Of a stretch of DNA of 64,000 bases, positions 50,509-64,000 are shown one piece after another. Source of the stretch: Ecdyonurus torrentis (lineage: Eukaryota > Arthropoda > Insecta > Ephemeroptera > Heptageniidae). The position numbers and the translations under genes were made by a program. The notes beneath the pieces are model-generated. The model worked only from the letters and a program-made list of their open reading frames with translations. It was not told the DNA's origin and searched no databases. Location of the stretch: NCBI GenBank assembly GCA_949318235.1, contig OX439131.1:30739950-30803949 (forward strand). Reading direction: 5' to 3'. Within the stretch, counting starts at the first letter, position 1. The number at the start of each line of letters is the position of its first letter.

Positions 50509-50552
50509 TGAGAGAGAGAGAGAGAATGAGAATGAGAGTGAAAGAGAGAGAT

Positions 50553-50582
<30 letters not shown>
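50509..50582. repeat. Imperfect (GA)n microsatellite
   Basis: GA dinucleotides with AATG, AGTG and ATAG interruptions, preceded by GTGTGTGCGTGCGTG. Confidence 0.93.
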
Positions 50583-50583
<1 letters not shown>

Positions 50584-50672
50584 ACACAGCTGCTGTCGCA
50601 AAAGCCAAAAAGGTTTTTAGCTTCGAACATCATATTATAAAAAGGATGTTTTGGTATATAGTCTAGAAATAT

Positions 50673-50703
50673 TCTCTCTCTCTCTCTGTCTCTCTCTCTC
50701 TCT
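50673..50703. repeat. (CT)n microsatellite with one GT step
   Basis: Faces the GA tract 90 bp upstream and could pair with it. Confidence 0.9.
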
Positions 50704-52028
50704 TGTTAAAACAATTTTTTGTTTCATTTGTTTTTTGTTCTCATGCTTGCTTTCTCTTTTGTATTTTATACGGTCACTAAAGTAATTTTCAACATCCTGT
50801 AAGTGAGAACGTTGTATTTTTTTGTGTAGTTTGTGTCGGCGCCTGAATTGTAGTAAATGAGAGAGAAGTAAAAATTTAAGTTTATGAAGGAATGTACGTA
50901 CTAAAAAATTCCAATAAATTAAATTTATGCAGTGCTTTGAAATAACATATTTTTAACTTGGACCAAATATATTTTATATTGTCCAAAATTAGAATAACAT
51001 TATTATCCAATAATAACAAATATAGTTATTCTTTTGTATGCAAAACAATTAGAATTTTAAATGTCATTTTTTGGGATTCAGAAAAGAGTTTTTAAGTTCT
51101 CTTTACAACGTATAAGTTTTCAATACAAGTGATCGCACATTCATTTCAATTATTGTAAAAGTTTAATATTAAAAAAAAAGAAAAAAAAAAAGAAGTAATA
51201 ATTGCAGTTATTTTTACATAACTATTCTTACAAAACTTTTAATTTCCCACGTTTTAGCAAACGTTCAAAAAAGTTCTATTGTTCAAAAACTATGTTTACA
51301 AACAAACTTTAAAAATATTACAAAACAATTAAATTAAATTAAAGCACAATCAATGTTATTGCCATGCGTGAACAGGCCTTAATTAGTAAATCTATAAAAT
51401 ATAAATAAATAAAAACATAAACAAAGTTTAATTTACTGTATTTTAAGTTATTCGAGAACTATAATCAGCTTGAAATTAATTAATTGAGTCAAAAAAATAC
51501 GCATGGTCTTCAAAATACATACAACTGTCACATAATCATCATAATTCAACATAGTTTGTATTTGAATAAGATTCAATCTACAATTTACTTATGTTAAAAT
51601 AATAAAAGTATTCTACCATCTATCAACTCCTTATAGTACACAATACGTCTATAGTCAATTTAAAGTACATTTATTGAAAATTTGTATCTTTCGTTTTTAA
51701 TAATTGCAAAACAATGCTGCAGAATAAGAAATTTAAAAAAACACTTATTTTATAAGTAAAAATATAATCTAAATAACGCACTGTTAAACAAACATAATTA
51801 CACAATCATATAAAATCTAAGTCCTTACACACACTCTTAATACTTAAAGAAAATTAAACACGTAGAATTTAATATACATACATACACTGTTTGTATACAT
51901 ATCATATATTTATATATATATATGTAAGTTTACATATCTAAAGGTTATTTGGTGCATCTGTCCCCTCTTGGTAGCAGGACATTACAACAACTAGTGTCCT
52001 GAAGTACAGCACAAACCACGGCATAGTG

Positions 52029-52147
<119 letters not shown>

Positions 52148-53000
52148 ACCTCACTCACTCACCCCCCACACCGGGTGTTAACAATGACCTCACGTTTACA
52201 TATGCAAATTTAGTTTCAGCCAATGCCACTTTCGTATTCCGTGCCTTAAATTCTCAAGCACTTTCACAAGAATCCTTTACACTACATATTATATACAACA
52301 AACATTTCAAGGAATTTTATTATGTTGATAAATAAATAGAAACCTTAAATTATATTAAACGTGATTCTACGTATTATTTATCTTATTATATGAATTACTA
52401 TTTCTTATCTCATGTTTTCCATTATTTTTTATGGAATTAATATTTATTTTATTCTACTAAAGCAAAGTAATCCAATCAAGTGTACGATCAAGTTTACTTA
52501 CCGTTAACTCGTAAAAATAAAATAATATAAAACAAAAACTAATACGTTTTTCCTTTATTAAATATATATTTTTTATACAATGAGAAAAATGGATTAAAAG
52601 TTTTACCTTTATAACATTTTTTTGCTAAAACGGATGCAATATGAACAACTGCACTTCTTTTTCATCGCACAGTATATTATACAACGTTGCAACCGTATAA
52701 TGGTATCATCTTACCTTTCTTGTATAACATCTCATTATGCGTCTATGTAACCGTTGACCGCTGAGATTATGTAATAACAATGAACTCATATATGACTTCA
52801 TGTAATGTTAACATACGTTTAATTGTGAAGCCTTATTTCTACTCATAACAAGTTTAGTGTAAATAATAGCACACGTGTCTGGCTACAACAAGGAAGTTAC
52901 GAGTGGAAAATTGTAAGATTATACAAAGATTTAATTATTAATTATTATTATCATTAATATAGCATTTATTTCTGAATTTTATTTTATTTTATTTGATAAA

Positions 53001-53248
53001 TGAATGAATGAATGAATGAATGAATGAATGAATGAATGAATGAATGAATGAATGAATGAATGAATGAATGAATGAATGAATGAATGAATGAATGAATGAA
53101 TGAATGAATGAATGAATGAATGAATGAATGAATGAATGAATGAATGAATGAATGAATGAATGAATGAATGAATGAATGAATGAATGAATGAATGAATGAA
53201 TGAATGAATGAATGAATGAATGAATGAATGAATGAATGAATGAATGAA

Positions 53249-53303
<55 letters not shown>

Positions 53304-53304
53304 A
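53001..53304. repeat. (TGAA)62-(TAAA)14 tetranucleotide array
   Basis: TGAA repeats without error from 53001 to 53248 (62 units), then TAAA from 53249 to 53304 (14 units), then TGGGTAAATGAT. The left flank also has ATTTT/ATTT words. Both minus-strand frames (HSFI and FIYL repeats) come from this array and are not genes. The perfect register suggests recent expansion. Confidence 0.97.
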
Positions 53305-55174
53305 TGGGTAAATGATAAACTTTAACATACAATAAATAACCACACAGAAGCTTCACAAAAGTTTACTTTTTAATTTCAAATTTACTAGTTGTTACGTCAC
53401 AATGAAGCTGACGTCACAAAGCAATAACCCACTTGTGAGATAGTTTTGTGAGTTGTGGCCTGAGGAAACTCAAAACCCACAAAGTAAGTCTTGGCTCGTG
53501 CACGCAGGCTCGCGAGGGAGGGAGGGTTGGAGTACGTAAAACAATCGTAACAATGCTTTTGTTATTTTGCATTGCTGGGGTTTAATGGAGAAACTCATTC
53601 ATCAAAAGTATGTATGGTTCAGCCAAATGCAACCACACAAATTTTAAATTAACTAAACATAAACGTATATTATACGATCATATATTGTGTTTTGATTTTG
53701 TTTGTCCATCTCTCTTACATTAAAGATCTTCAAAATTAATTAATTTTTACTTGTGTTGATTTATTTGTTATATAGTGAGAAAGAGCAAATAAAGCAACAT
53801 TTTTTCATATACCATAATTATTATGAGTGTTCTTGTTATAATATCCTTGCCATTTTTATTCATTTCTCACAAGTTTAATTTTTTAATGCTTCTTGCTTTT
53901 CTCATTTATTTTTCCTTCTCGTTAAAATTACACTAACAAAAAAATATAAAAAATAAAAAAAATATTTGAATCACAAGGAAATAAAAAGTTAAATAAAACA
54001 ACAAGAAACTTTGTATGAGTTCGCATTGTGAAACTAACAAAATTACAGGTAGTAACGTTAAAATAAAAGTTCTCTTATTATTACATAATTATAAATTTTT
54101 ATAACTATACCTATATAATTATAATTGAAGTAGACACAATTATATATGTTTCGCACTTAACGAAAATAAAATAAAATAATGATGACTCGAGCTATATTTA
54201 GAGAAGTTGCGAAACATCATAATAATTTTAGATATATACTGTATATATTTAATAATTTAGACTTTTAAACCAATTTACTCACAAAATGGTAAAATTGAAA
54301 ACCACTGCTGCGGTTACTGAGGATTGTATGCTACACCTCGCTCAATAAAATGTTGAGTATTAACTTTTTATTTTTGATTTTGTCACTCACATCGTTAAAT
54401 ACCTCTCTTAAATTGAAGAAAAAAAATTAAATAATCGTCTTTATTAAAAAACGACGAAAACATTTTTGAAAGGATGATATTTCTATGTTATTTACTGAAA
54501 AGCTATAAGAATATTTTTCAACGGATTCTATTACTCTTATTTAAGTAGGATATCATTTCAGCATTATGTGATAGACATTTTATACAATAGCAAATTATTT
54601 GGTAATGTTTCATGTTCCTTCCTCACCAAAAACTTATACAATCACGGAACAAATATTGAATTAATTTCATGCTGTCAATGAATCATTGGGTAATGAGTTT
54701 TTTTTTTCTAAAATAAATCATTGTTTTTTTTAAGATTCATTTTCATTTCATAATGAAGCCTTTTTAAAATACTGTAAAATAATTATAATAAAATGGTTTT
54801 CATTTAGAGGCTATAAAAGATAAAAAAAAAAACTTATGCTGTACGTGGTTCTCTGACTTTACAAAATAATTTGTCAGAGAATAAAAAAGCTATACTGACA
54901 TAAGTTCATAAAATTAGACCTTAAGAGATTGTATATTTAGTTTTTCTCATTTTTTTTTATAATCAATTAGTACGTCGTCCACTGAACCGTATACAAGAAA
55001 TTAGTATATAAATGATTACACTGTGACGTAAATATAAAGTTTTTTTTTCTTAGAAAATGATCTTTATTTCATTTGTTATGGCATCATGGCGTGACATGAT
55101 GAGAGAAGACGAGGATGCAATTATTTCTCTGTGTTCTGTCATTTTTCACTCGTCTGTTTGCTAGCTAAGGTCAC

Positions 55175-55176
<2 letters not shown>

Positions 55177-55231
<55 letters not shown>
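55177..55231. repeat. (AG)n microsatellite
   Basis: Fifty-five bases of AG. Confidence 0.95.
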
Positions 55232-55233
<2 letters not shown>

Positions 55234-55650
55234 CAACAATTTGTACAAGTCACAATTTATTTTTTTACTGTGACATGAAATTTTATATAATGTTGTACTC
55301 ATCACGGTAACTGTGAAGTTTATTGTACTAAAATATATTAAAGAATTTTAATACTAGATAAATCTTATTAATAATAAAGTTATTATTATTAATATCATAT
55401 TGGTAAAAAAATAAAAAACGAAATACTTTTTTGACTTTTTTTTAGTAAAAATATAAAAAAACACATACCTTTTAGCTTTTGACATTTACAAATAGAAAAT
55501 TTTGCCACAAAATTTCACAAAGCCCAACACAAGCTACTCTTTTACAAAAGAAATTGTAAAAATAGCCATTATTTACTTAACCATGGATGTATCAAAAGGT
55601 CAAACATATAAATTTTTATTGAATCTTTGGATTCTCGAGGACCTGGATAA

Positions 55651-55675
55651 AGAGACAGAGACAGAGACAGAGAGA
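55651..55675. repeat. Short (GACAGA)n array
   Basis: About three and a half GACAGA units ending in GAGAG. Confidence 0.85.
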
Positions 55676-55926
55676 AACTAATTTTAGTCTTATATTCTCA
55701 TAAACACTTGCAGTTCAGAGGTTAAAAATAAAATAACAAATTTTAAAAAATGACATAAGAGTTTTTTTTAATATACTTTTAATTAATTGCTCTTTCTTTC
55801 TCTTTCTCTCTCTCTAATATAGAAAAAATTGGACGACATATTATTAATAAATGGAAAATAACATGTATAAAAAACTTTTTATATTTTTATTTTATTTATG
55901 TCGGTTAACCTAGAATATTATGGAGT

Positions 55927-55929
<3 letters not shown>

Positions 55930-55959
<30 letters not shown>
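55930..55959. repeat. (GA)n microsatellite
   Basis: Thirty bases of GA. Confidence 0.93.
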
Positions 55960-55961
<2 letters not shown>

Positions 55962-56278
55962 TATAAAAAGCTACTACTGAAGCAAGTGACATGTTGTGTT
56001 TTGTCTCTTTGATGTCGTATTAACAATGAAATATTACGACACAAATGTCACGTTCTAATCAAATTTGTATCTCCTCTTTTACTTCCTCTCATCATCACTC
56101 AACAACCTGGAAAACTAACATTAATTGTACACGTCACGTCAAGTACAATATAATAAAAATATTGCAATTAATTATTTATTTATCATTATTAATTATATAT
56201 TATTTTGACCTATATATAAACCAGTATATGATAATTAAAATCAATCAATTATTAATATAATTTAATAAATAAACCACT

Positions 56279-56282
<4 letters not shown>

Positions 56283-56340
<58 letters not shown>
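56283..56340. repeat. (AT)n microsatellite
   Basis: Fifty-eight bases of AT. Confidence 0.95.
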
Positions 56341-60056
<3,716 letters not shown>

Positions 60057-60060
60057 TTAA

Positions 60061-60374
60061 AGGCGTAGAACACCTTAAACAACAAAAAAAAAGTTTTGCA
60101 ATATCCTAACAAACCTGAAAATCAACGTTGATTTGGCAGGAGTCATTGATTTCTAATTTATTTTCCATCCACAAAATGCCACTGGAGGTCACTGACGTCA
60201 CAGCTCGCCCGGTTTACGCGCGCATAAAACAAGTGAGCTGTGACGTCAGTGACCGCCAGTGGCATTTTGTAAATGGAAAATAAATTAAAAATCAATGACT
60301 TCGGCCAAATCAAAGTTGATTTTCAGGTTTGTTAGGATATTACACAACTTTTTTGTACAAGGTGTTCTACGCCT
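60061..60374. mobile_element. Family B palindromic MITE, copy 2 (TTAA-flanked)
   Basis: TTAA at 60057-60060 and 60375-60378. Ends AGGCGTAGAACACCTT and AAGGTGTTCTACGCCT are perfect inverses, and the arms pair almost throughout, with both TGACGTCA sites intact (60193-60200 and 60241-60248). The centre is CCGGTTTACGCGCGCATAAA. It is better preserved at its ends than copy 1. Confidence 0.9.
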
Positions 60375-60474
60375 TTAACGGAATCCTATACTTAAAAATA
60401 TTAATAACTCTATTGATAGACCATAAGATGGTGCCTTTACATTCATACATTCATATTAATCACATATTGTATTA

Positions 60475-60720
60475 TCTCCTAACTCTCTTAAACTAGTGAG
60501 AAAACTTGTTAAGTAGACAACCCGTTTTACAATTAAAATTGCAGACTTACATTTATTTTGTGACTATGGATTTCAAAATCAGCCTACTTTGCAATTTTTA
60601 AACTCCAATTTGTGAGGTTACAAAAGTTTTTAGAGACATAATAGGTGTGTGAATAATAGTTCCATTTCATGATTTATCAGTTTCTTTTGAGTACAAAATC
60701 AGTCCTAAACTTTTATTAAT
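60475..60720. mobile_element. Family E MITE, copy 3 (diverged)
   Basis: Aligns by eye to copies 2 and 4: AAACTTGTTAAGTAGACAAC, CCCGTTTTACAATT, TTTTGTGACTATGGATTTC, then GACATAATAGGTGTG and CATTTCATGATTTATCAG near the right end. Terminal repeats are not clear and the borders are approximate. Confidence 0.5.
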
Positions 60721-60934
60721 TAAAAAAATTAATATAATTTAAAAGCCATGCTCAGAAGTTTTAAATGTTTGATATTATATTGATAAATTATTAAAAAAAA
60801 AATATTCCAATTAAATGAAAAATTTAATAACATAGCAAGCAACTTGTAGCGGTTGGTACAAGATTATACGTTGTGCAGTAGAGAGGAAAATATCGGTGTA
60901 GATATCATATTTTTACCAACTTAAATTTGAGAAT

Positions 60935-60981
<47 letters not shown>

Positions 60982-61608
60982 CAATATGGCTTGTAATAAT
61001 CAGACTAAAATTACACTTGACTTTTAACGTAAAAAAGATGTCAATAAAATGTGTATAAAATAATTTTCTTAGAGAGTTATATATGTGTATAATACCGTTT
61101 TTTTTCTCTCTTGATAATTTTACTAGTGCAAGACGTATAAAATCAATCATATTAACACATTTTATACTAGTATAAATAATAATATTCAAAGTTAAAGGAA
61201 GAGGTTAATAAAATATAATGCAATAATTCAATTTTTTTTTTAACAGGTTAGGGAAAGGAAACCCAGTCAAATATTTAATTTTCCTCCAATCACAGAGGAA
61301 AACTGTTGCTCTTATTACAACAACCATTGTCTTCTCAGTAATTAACATAATTAAATATTAAAGCTGAAAATGAGATACTTTGGTTATTTGACGTAGTTGT
61401 AAAGGCTTTTTTTTTTTTTTTTTTTTTTACAATTTACTGGTTTAATTTTAATATGCATGTATTTGGGGGGGTGGGGGAGAATCATTATGTATTTTATTTA
61501 AATTATAAATTGTTAAAATTTTACCTTCATATGATAGTCATGTGTTCTGAAATAATCATATCAATAAAAAAGTACAAGTAAATCGTACAGGTAAATATTA
61601 ACGTTTAC
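60721..61608. other. AT-rich non-coding DNA
   Basis: No gene. It has a run of 41 Ts (60938-60978) and T runs at 61409-61428. A polypyrimidine-AACAG acceptor-like word at about 61229-61246 has no exon after it. Confidence 0.5.
60938..60978. repeat. Poly(T) run, 41 bases
   Basis: Longest mononucleotide run in the window. No retroposon body recognised beside it. Confidence 0.95.
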
Positions 61609-61612
61609 TTAA

Positions 61613-61940
61613 AGGCATAGACAACATGAAAACATTATAATTTAACTCACAAAACACTTGATGTGTCTTACATAAATAACATTAGTCTCAAAACGTAACT
61701 GTAGCACCGTAGCAGTGATCAGAAAATTTCGATTTATGCAACCCGCACAACATTTTTATACTAGTTTTTGCCTGTTTCTGAAGTCATAAACAGAAATATT
61801 CACGCAAATTGCTTAATTAACAGTTTTTTCACGCTTTCTTGTGGAGCCACATTTACATTCTGGTAAAAATTATCAATTTTGTAGATCCCATTTTGTGTTT
61901 AACGATTGAAAGAACTTGTTGTTTTATGATTTCTATGCCT
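61613..61940 (+). mobile_element. Family A MITE, copy 6 (best-preserved ends)
   Basis: TTAA at 61609-61612 and 61941-61944. It begins AGGCATAGACAACATGAAAA and ends TGTTTTATGATTTCTATGCC, giving an imperfect 25-bp inverted repeat. It has all the family words (GTAGCAGTGATCAG, ATGCAACCCGCACAAC, GTGGAGCCACATTTAC). The motif site reads TGAAGTCA. Part of an 82-codon frame overlaps its right end but is not a gene. Confidence 0.9.
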
Positions 61941-61944
61941 TTAA

Positions 61945-62985
61945 ATCGGGCTTGTTTCTTTTGTGGCCTCTTAATAAAAACCATTTTATTATTATTATTT
62001 AAAAGTAACATTAAAAAACAGGGAATCAACTTGTATAATTTAAGATTAAGTAACCTTCAACTTAACCCCCCCCCCCCCTCCCTGTAACGTATGATGTATG
62101 ATGAACAATTTTGTTTTAACGTACGCAATGTAGATATAATAATTAAATTATATAGCAATTACAAATAAAACATTTGTGTATATTCGGAACTATTTTGGTT
62201 TTATATAAACTTTTGTCCTAACGAGATTCCTCCGTATAAGTTTATATATATATATATATATATAATTATTCACCCTATACTCTATATAATATAAAGGAAT
62301 GCCTTTGCATACAAATGTGGTAAAGAAATGATCAAAGTAAAGTTAAGAGTAATTATTCCAAACATGTAACTCACACTTGTACATAATATTTTATGCATAG
62401 TTATGCAGCTCGTTGCAATATTTATATACACCACATGTATCTGATTTGCTTGCACGCCAACTATAACTATCCAAACAAAGAAACCACATAAATTGGTATT
62501 TTGTTTTGGTGTGTAAGTGAGTTTCGTTTGTTATACAATAACCAACAATAAGTTCTTCAAAACCACAATAAACTCACAACTTTCCTATAAGTTTTCTATA
62601 AAACCACGTGGAATTTTCAGACGTACAGTACTTACGTATACGCTTGCATATTTTAATACCAAGTAAAGGCTTTTGGTTATATCGAGTTGTTGTCTCTCGA
62701 TTTAACAAGAAAGCACTTTCATGTGAAAGAGAAATATAACCATAATGGAATTTCTATTGAAATGCACTTTTACTATAATATAGTTTTATAGTTCTAAAAA
62801 TAGTTTAGTATTTTTATAGTGTTTTTACAATAATTAATGCTGTTGTGCATTAGAGATTATGATTAATATAGCAGTATCAGATGACAATTATTCTGCTTTA
62901 CAAAATTACAATAAATTAAATTAAAAAGTTTAACCCCAATGTGTAAAATTACTCTCTTTAATCTGTTATCTATAAAATTACCTCC

Positions 62986-63021
<36 letters not shown>

Positions 63022-64000
63022 TAACATTGGAAATATAGTTCTTGTTCTTTCATATATTTTAAAAAAATCAAATTTTTTTAATGAGAAAAAATATAACAAG
63101 TGCACTCTTCTATTTCTATAATGACAAATTATTTTATAAACATTACTGCAATTCAAATGCCAGTTAATTTAGAATATTATATACCACATTCTATAGAATA
63201 CTTCCAGCTATTTTAATGACATAATTTCTATAAAGTATAATATAGCATAATTTCATAAACTTTTTTATTTTTTGTTGTTGCGATTTTAGTATAATATCTC
63301 AACTCAATGTGAAGTTATTTATATTGCATGGTACACTTATTTCTATAATGATATAGTATTTTCTTTATAATATGCATTATAATACATCATTTAAATTTTA
63401 CATATATAATATACAGTACACATATAGGACAAAATAAGTAAATTCATTTCTATGAAAATTATACATTTATATTATATAATATTTCAGGTCAAAAACTAAT
63501 TTACACGTTATAGAAACGTGACGAGATATACTTATTTTGAATCATTCTTAGCAGTGTACTATTATTTTTTATGCACGTAATATTCTATATAATTTCATCC
63601 CAACACTTTTCTTTTTAACACAAATATTTAGAGCGTGATGAAGTCTATAACGTAGAGTACATCAATTAATTGTAACATTTATATGTAAATCTTGTATTGA
63701 ATTCCTGGAAAATGTTGTTAAAGTTTTTATTATTTATTTAGCTCATATTTATGAACATTATTAGCCAGAGGTTCTCGAAACTTGTTAATACATGTATGAT
63801 TAAACGATTGAATATTTGGAAAAAAAAAAAAAAAAAAAAAACTAATACATATAATGTACTTGTACAGTACATAATAGATATTGGTGAAAATTAAAATGTT
63901 TGTGTGATACTATAACAGGGGAATATTATGTCTATTTTCTCCAACTCTTACTCTTCTCAACCTCCTAAGTTTTAAAAATTGATCTAAAAAGATTATTAAA
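61945..64000. other. AT-rich non-coding DNA to the window end
   Basis: No gene. It has a C run (62066-62078), short TA (62243-62264) and CT (62990-63016) tracts, an A run near 63820-63840, and three AACCAC words (62482, 62571, 62602) that could be Runt-type sites. Confidence 0.5.
62990..63016. repeat. (CT)n microsatellite
   Basis: Twenty-seven bases of CT. Confidence 0.9.

Larger units (their letters stand above)
53305..56280. other. AT-rich non-coding DNA with one mixed island
   Basis: No gene. At 53385-53570 lies a GC-richer stretch with TTACGTCACAATG and GCTGACGTCACAAAG (TGACGTCA at 53409-53416) and GGCTCGTGCACGCAGGCTCG, the best regulatory candidate here. Also AG tracts at 55.2 and 55.9 kb and a short GACAGA array at 55651-55675. 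Confidence 0.5.

Noticed and set aside
52979..53356. 125-codon HSFI-repeat frame
   Set aside because: Translation of the TGAA array, not a repeat protein gene.
60938..60978. Long poly(T) read as the tail of a minus-strand retroposon
   Set aside because: No flanking target duplication or element body recognised; other long A and T runs here are equally isolated.

Overview
This is very AT-rich (by eye about 75% A+T) eukaryotic nuclear DNA, almost certainly from an invertebrate animal. The grounds are dense dinucleotide microsatellites, many short non-autonomous DNA transposons (MITEs) with terminal inverted repeats, and the complete absence of compact genes, ribosome-binding sites or operons. 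I cannot fix the phylum. No protein-coding gene, rRNA or intact tRNA can be supported. Every open frame longer than about 60 codons is either driven by a microsatellite (IYIYIY from TA, SLSLSL or RERERE from CT/GA, FIHS from TGAA) or is the chance length expected in AT-rich DNA. The window reads as a gene desert or the inside of a very long intron.

What can be read is a mobile-element landscape. Six copies of one 330-bp family (A; 4.5, 24.0, 25.6, 37.8, 47.0 and 61.6 kb), two of a 310-bp palindromic family (B; 3.6 and 60.1 kb), a palindromic 309-bp element (F; 0.3 kb) and a 220-bp element with perfect inverted ends (C; 40.1 kb) are bounded by TTAA, wholly or in part. This suggests piggyBac-like or Kolobok-like mobilisation. 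Family D (1.9 and 42.1 kb) and a single element at 34.4 kb are bounded by TA, as in Tc1/mariner. A 574-bp element at 21.8 kb has a perfect 8-bp target-site duplication and hAT-like ends, and a decayed relative may lie at 41.2 kb. Family E (13.7, 38.6, 48.9 and 60.5 kb) is a long-inverted-repeat family. Two nested insertions are readable: a SINE-like retroposon inside an A copy (24.25-24.56 kb) and a 494-bp fold-back element inside an E copy (48.95-49.44 kb).

Between the elements the DNA is AT-rich, with TA tracts up to about 200 bp, CT/GA tracts up to about 90 bp, a perfect (TGAA)62-(TAAA)14 tract at 53.0 kb and long A or T runs. A few islands of higher complexity and higher GC (about 1.0, 5.7, 12.7, 16.6, 21.3, 27.4 and 53.4 kb) are the best candidates for conserved regulatory DNA. 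The most striking overall signal is the recurrence of the palindrome TGACGTCA (a CREB/ATF-type site), far above chance and mostly inside unrelated MITE families. A zero-length-exon (recursive splicing) site near 37.5 kb would make sense if the window is intronic.
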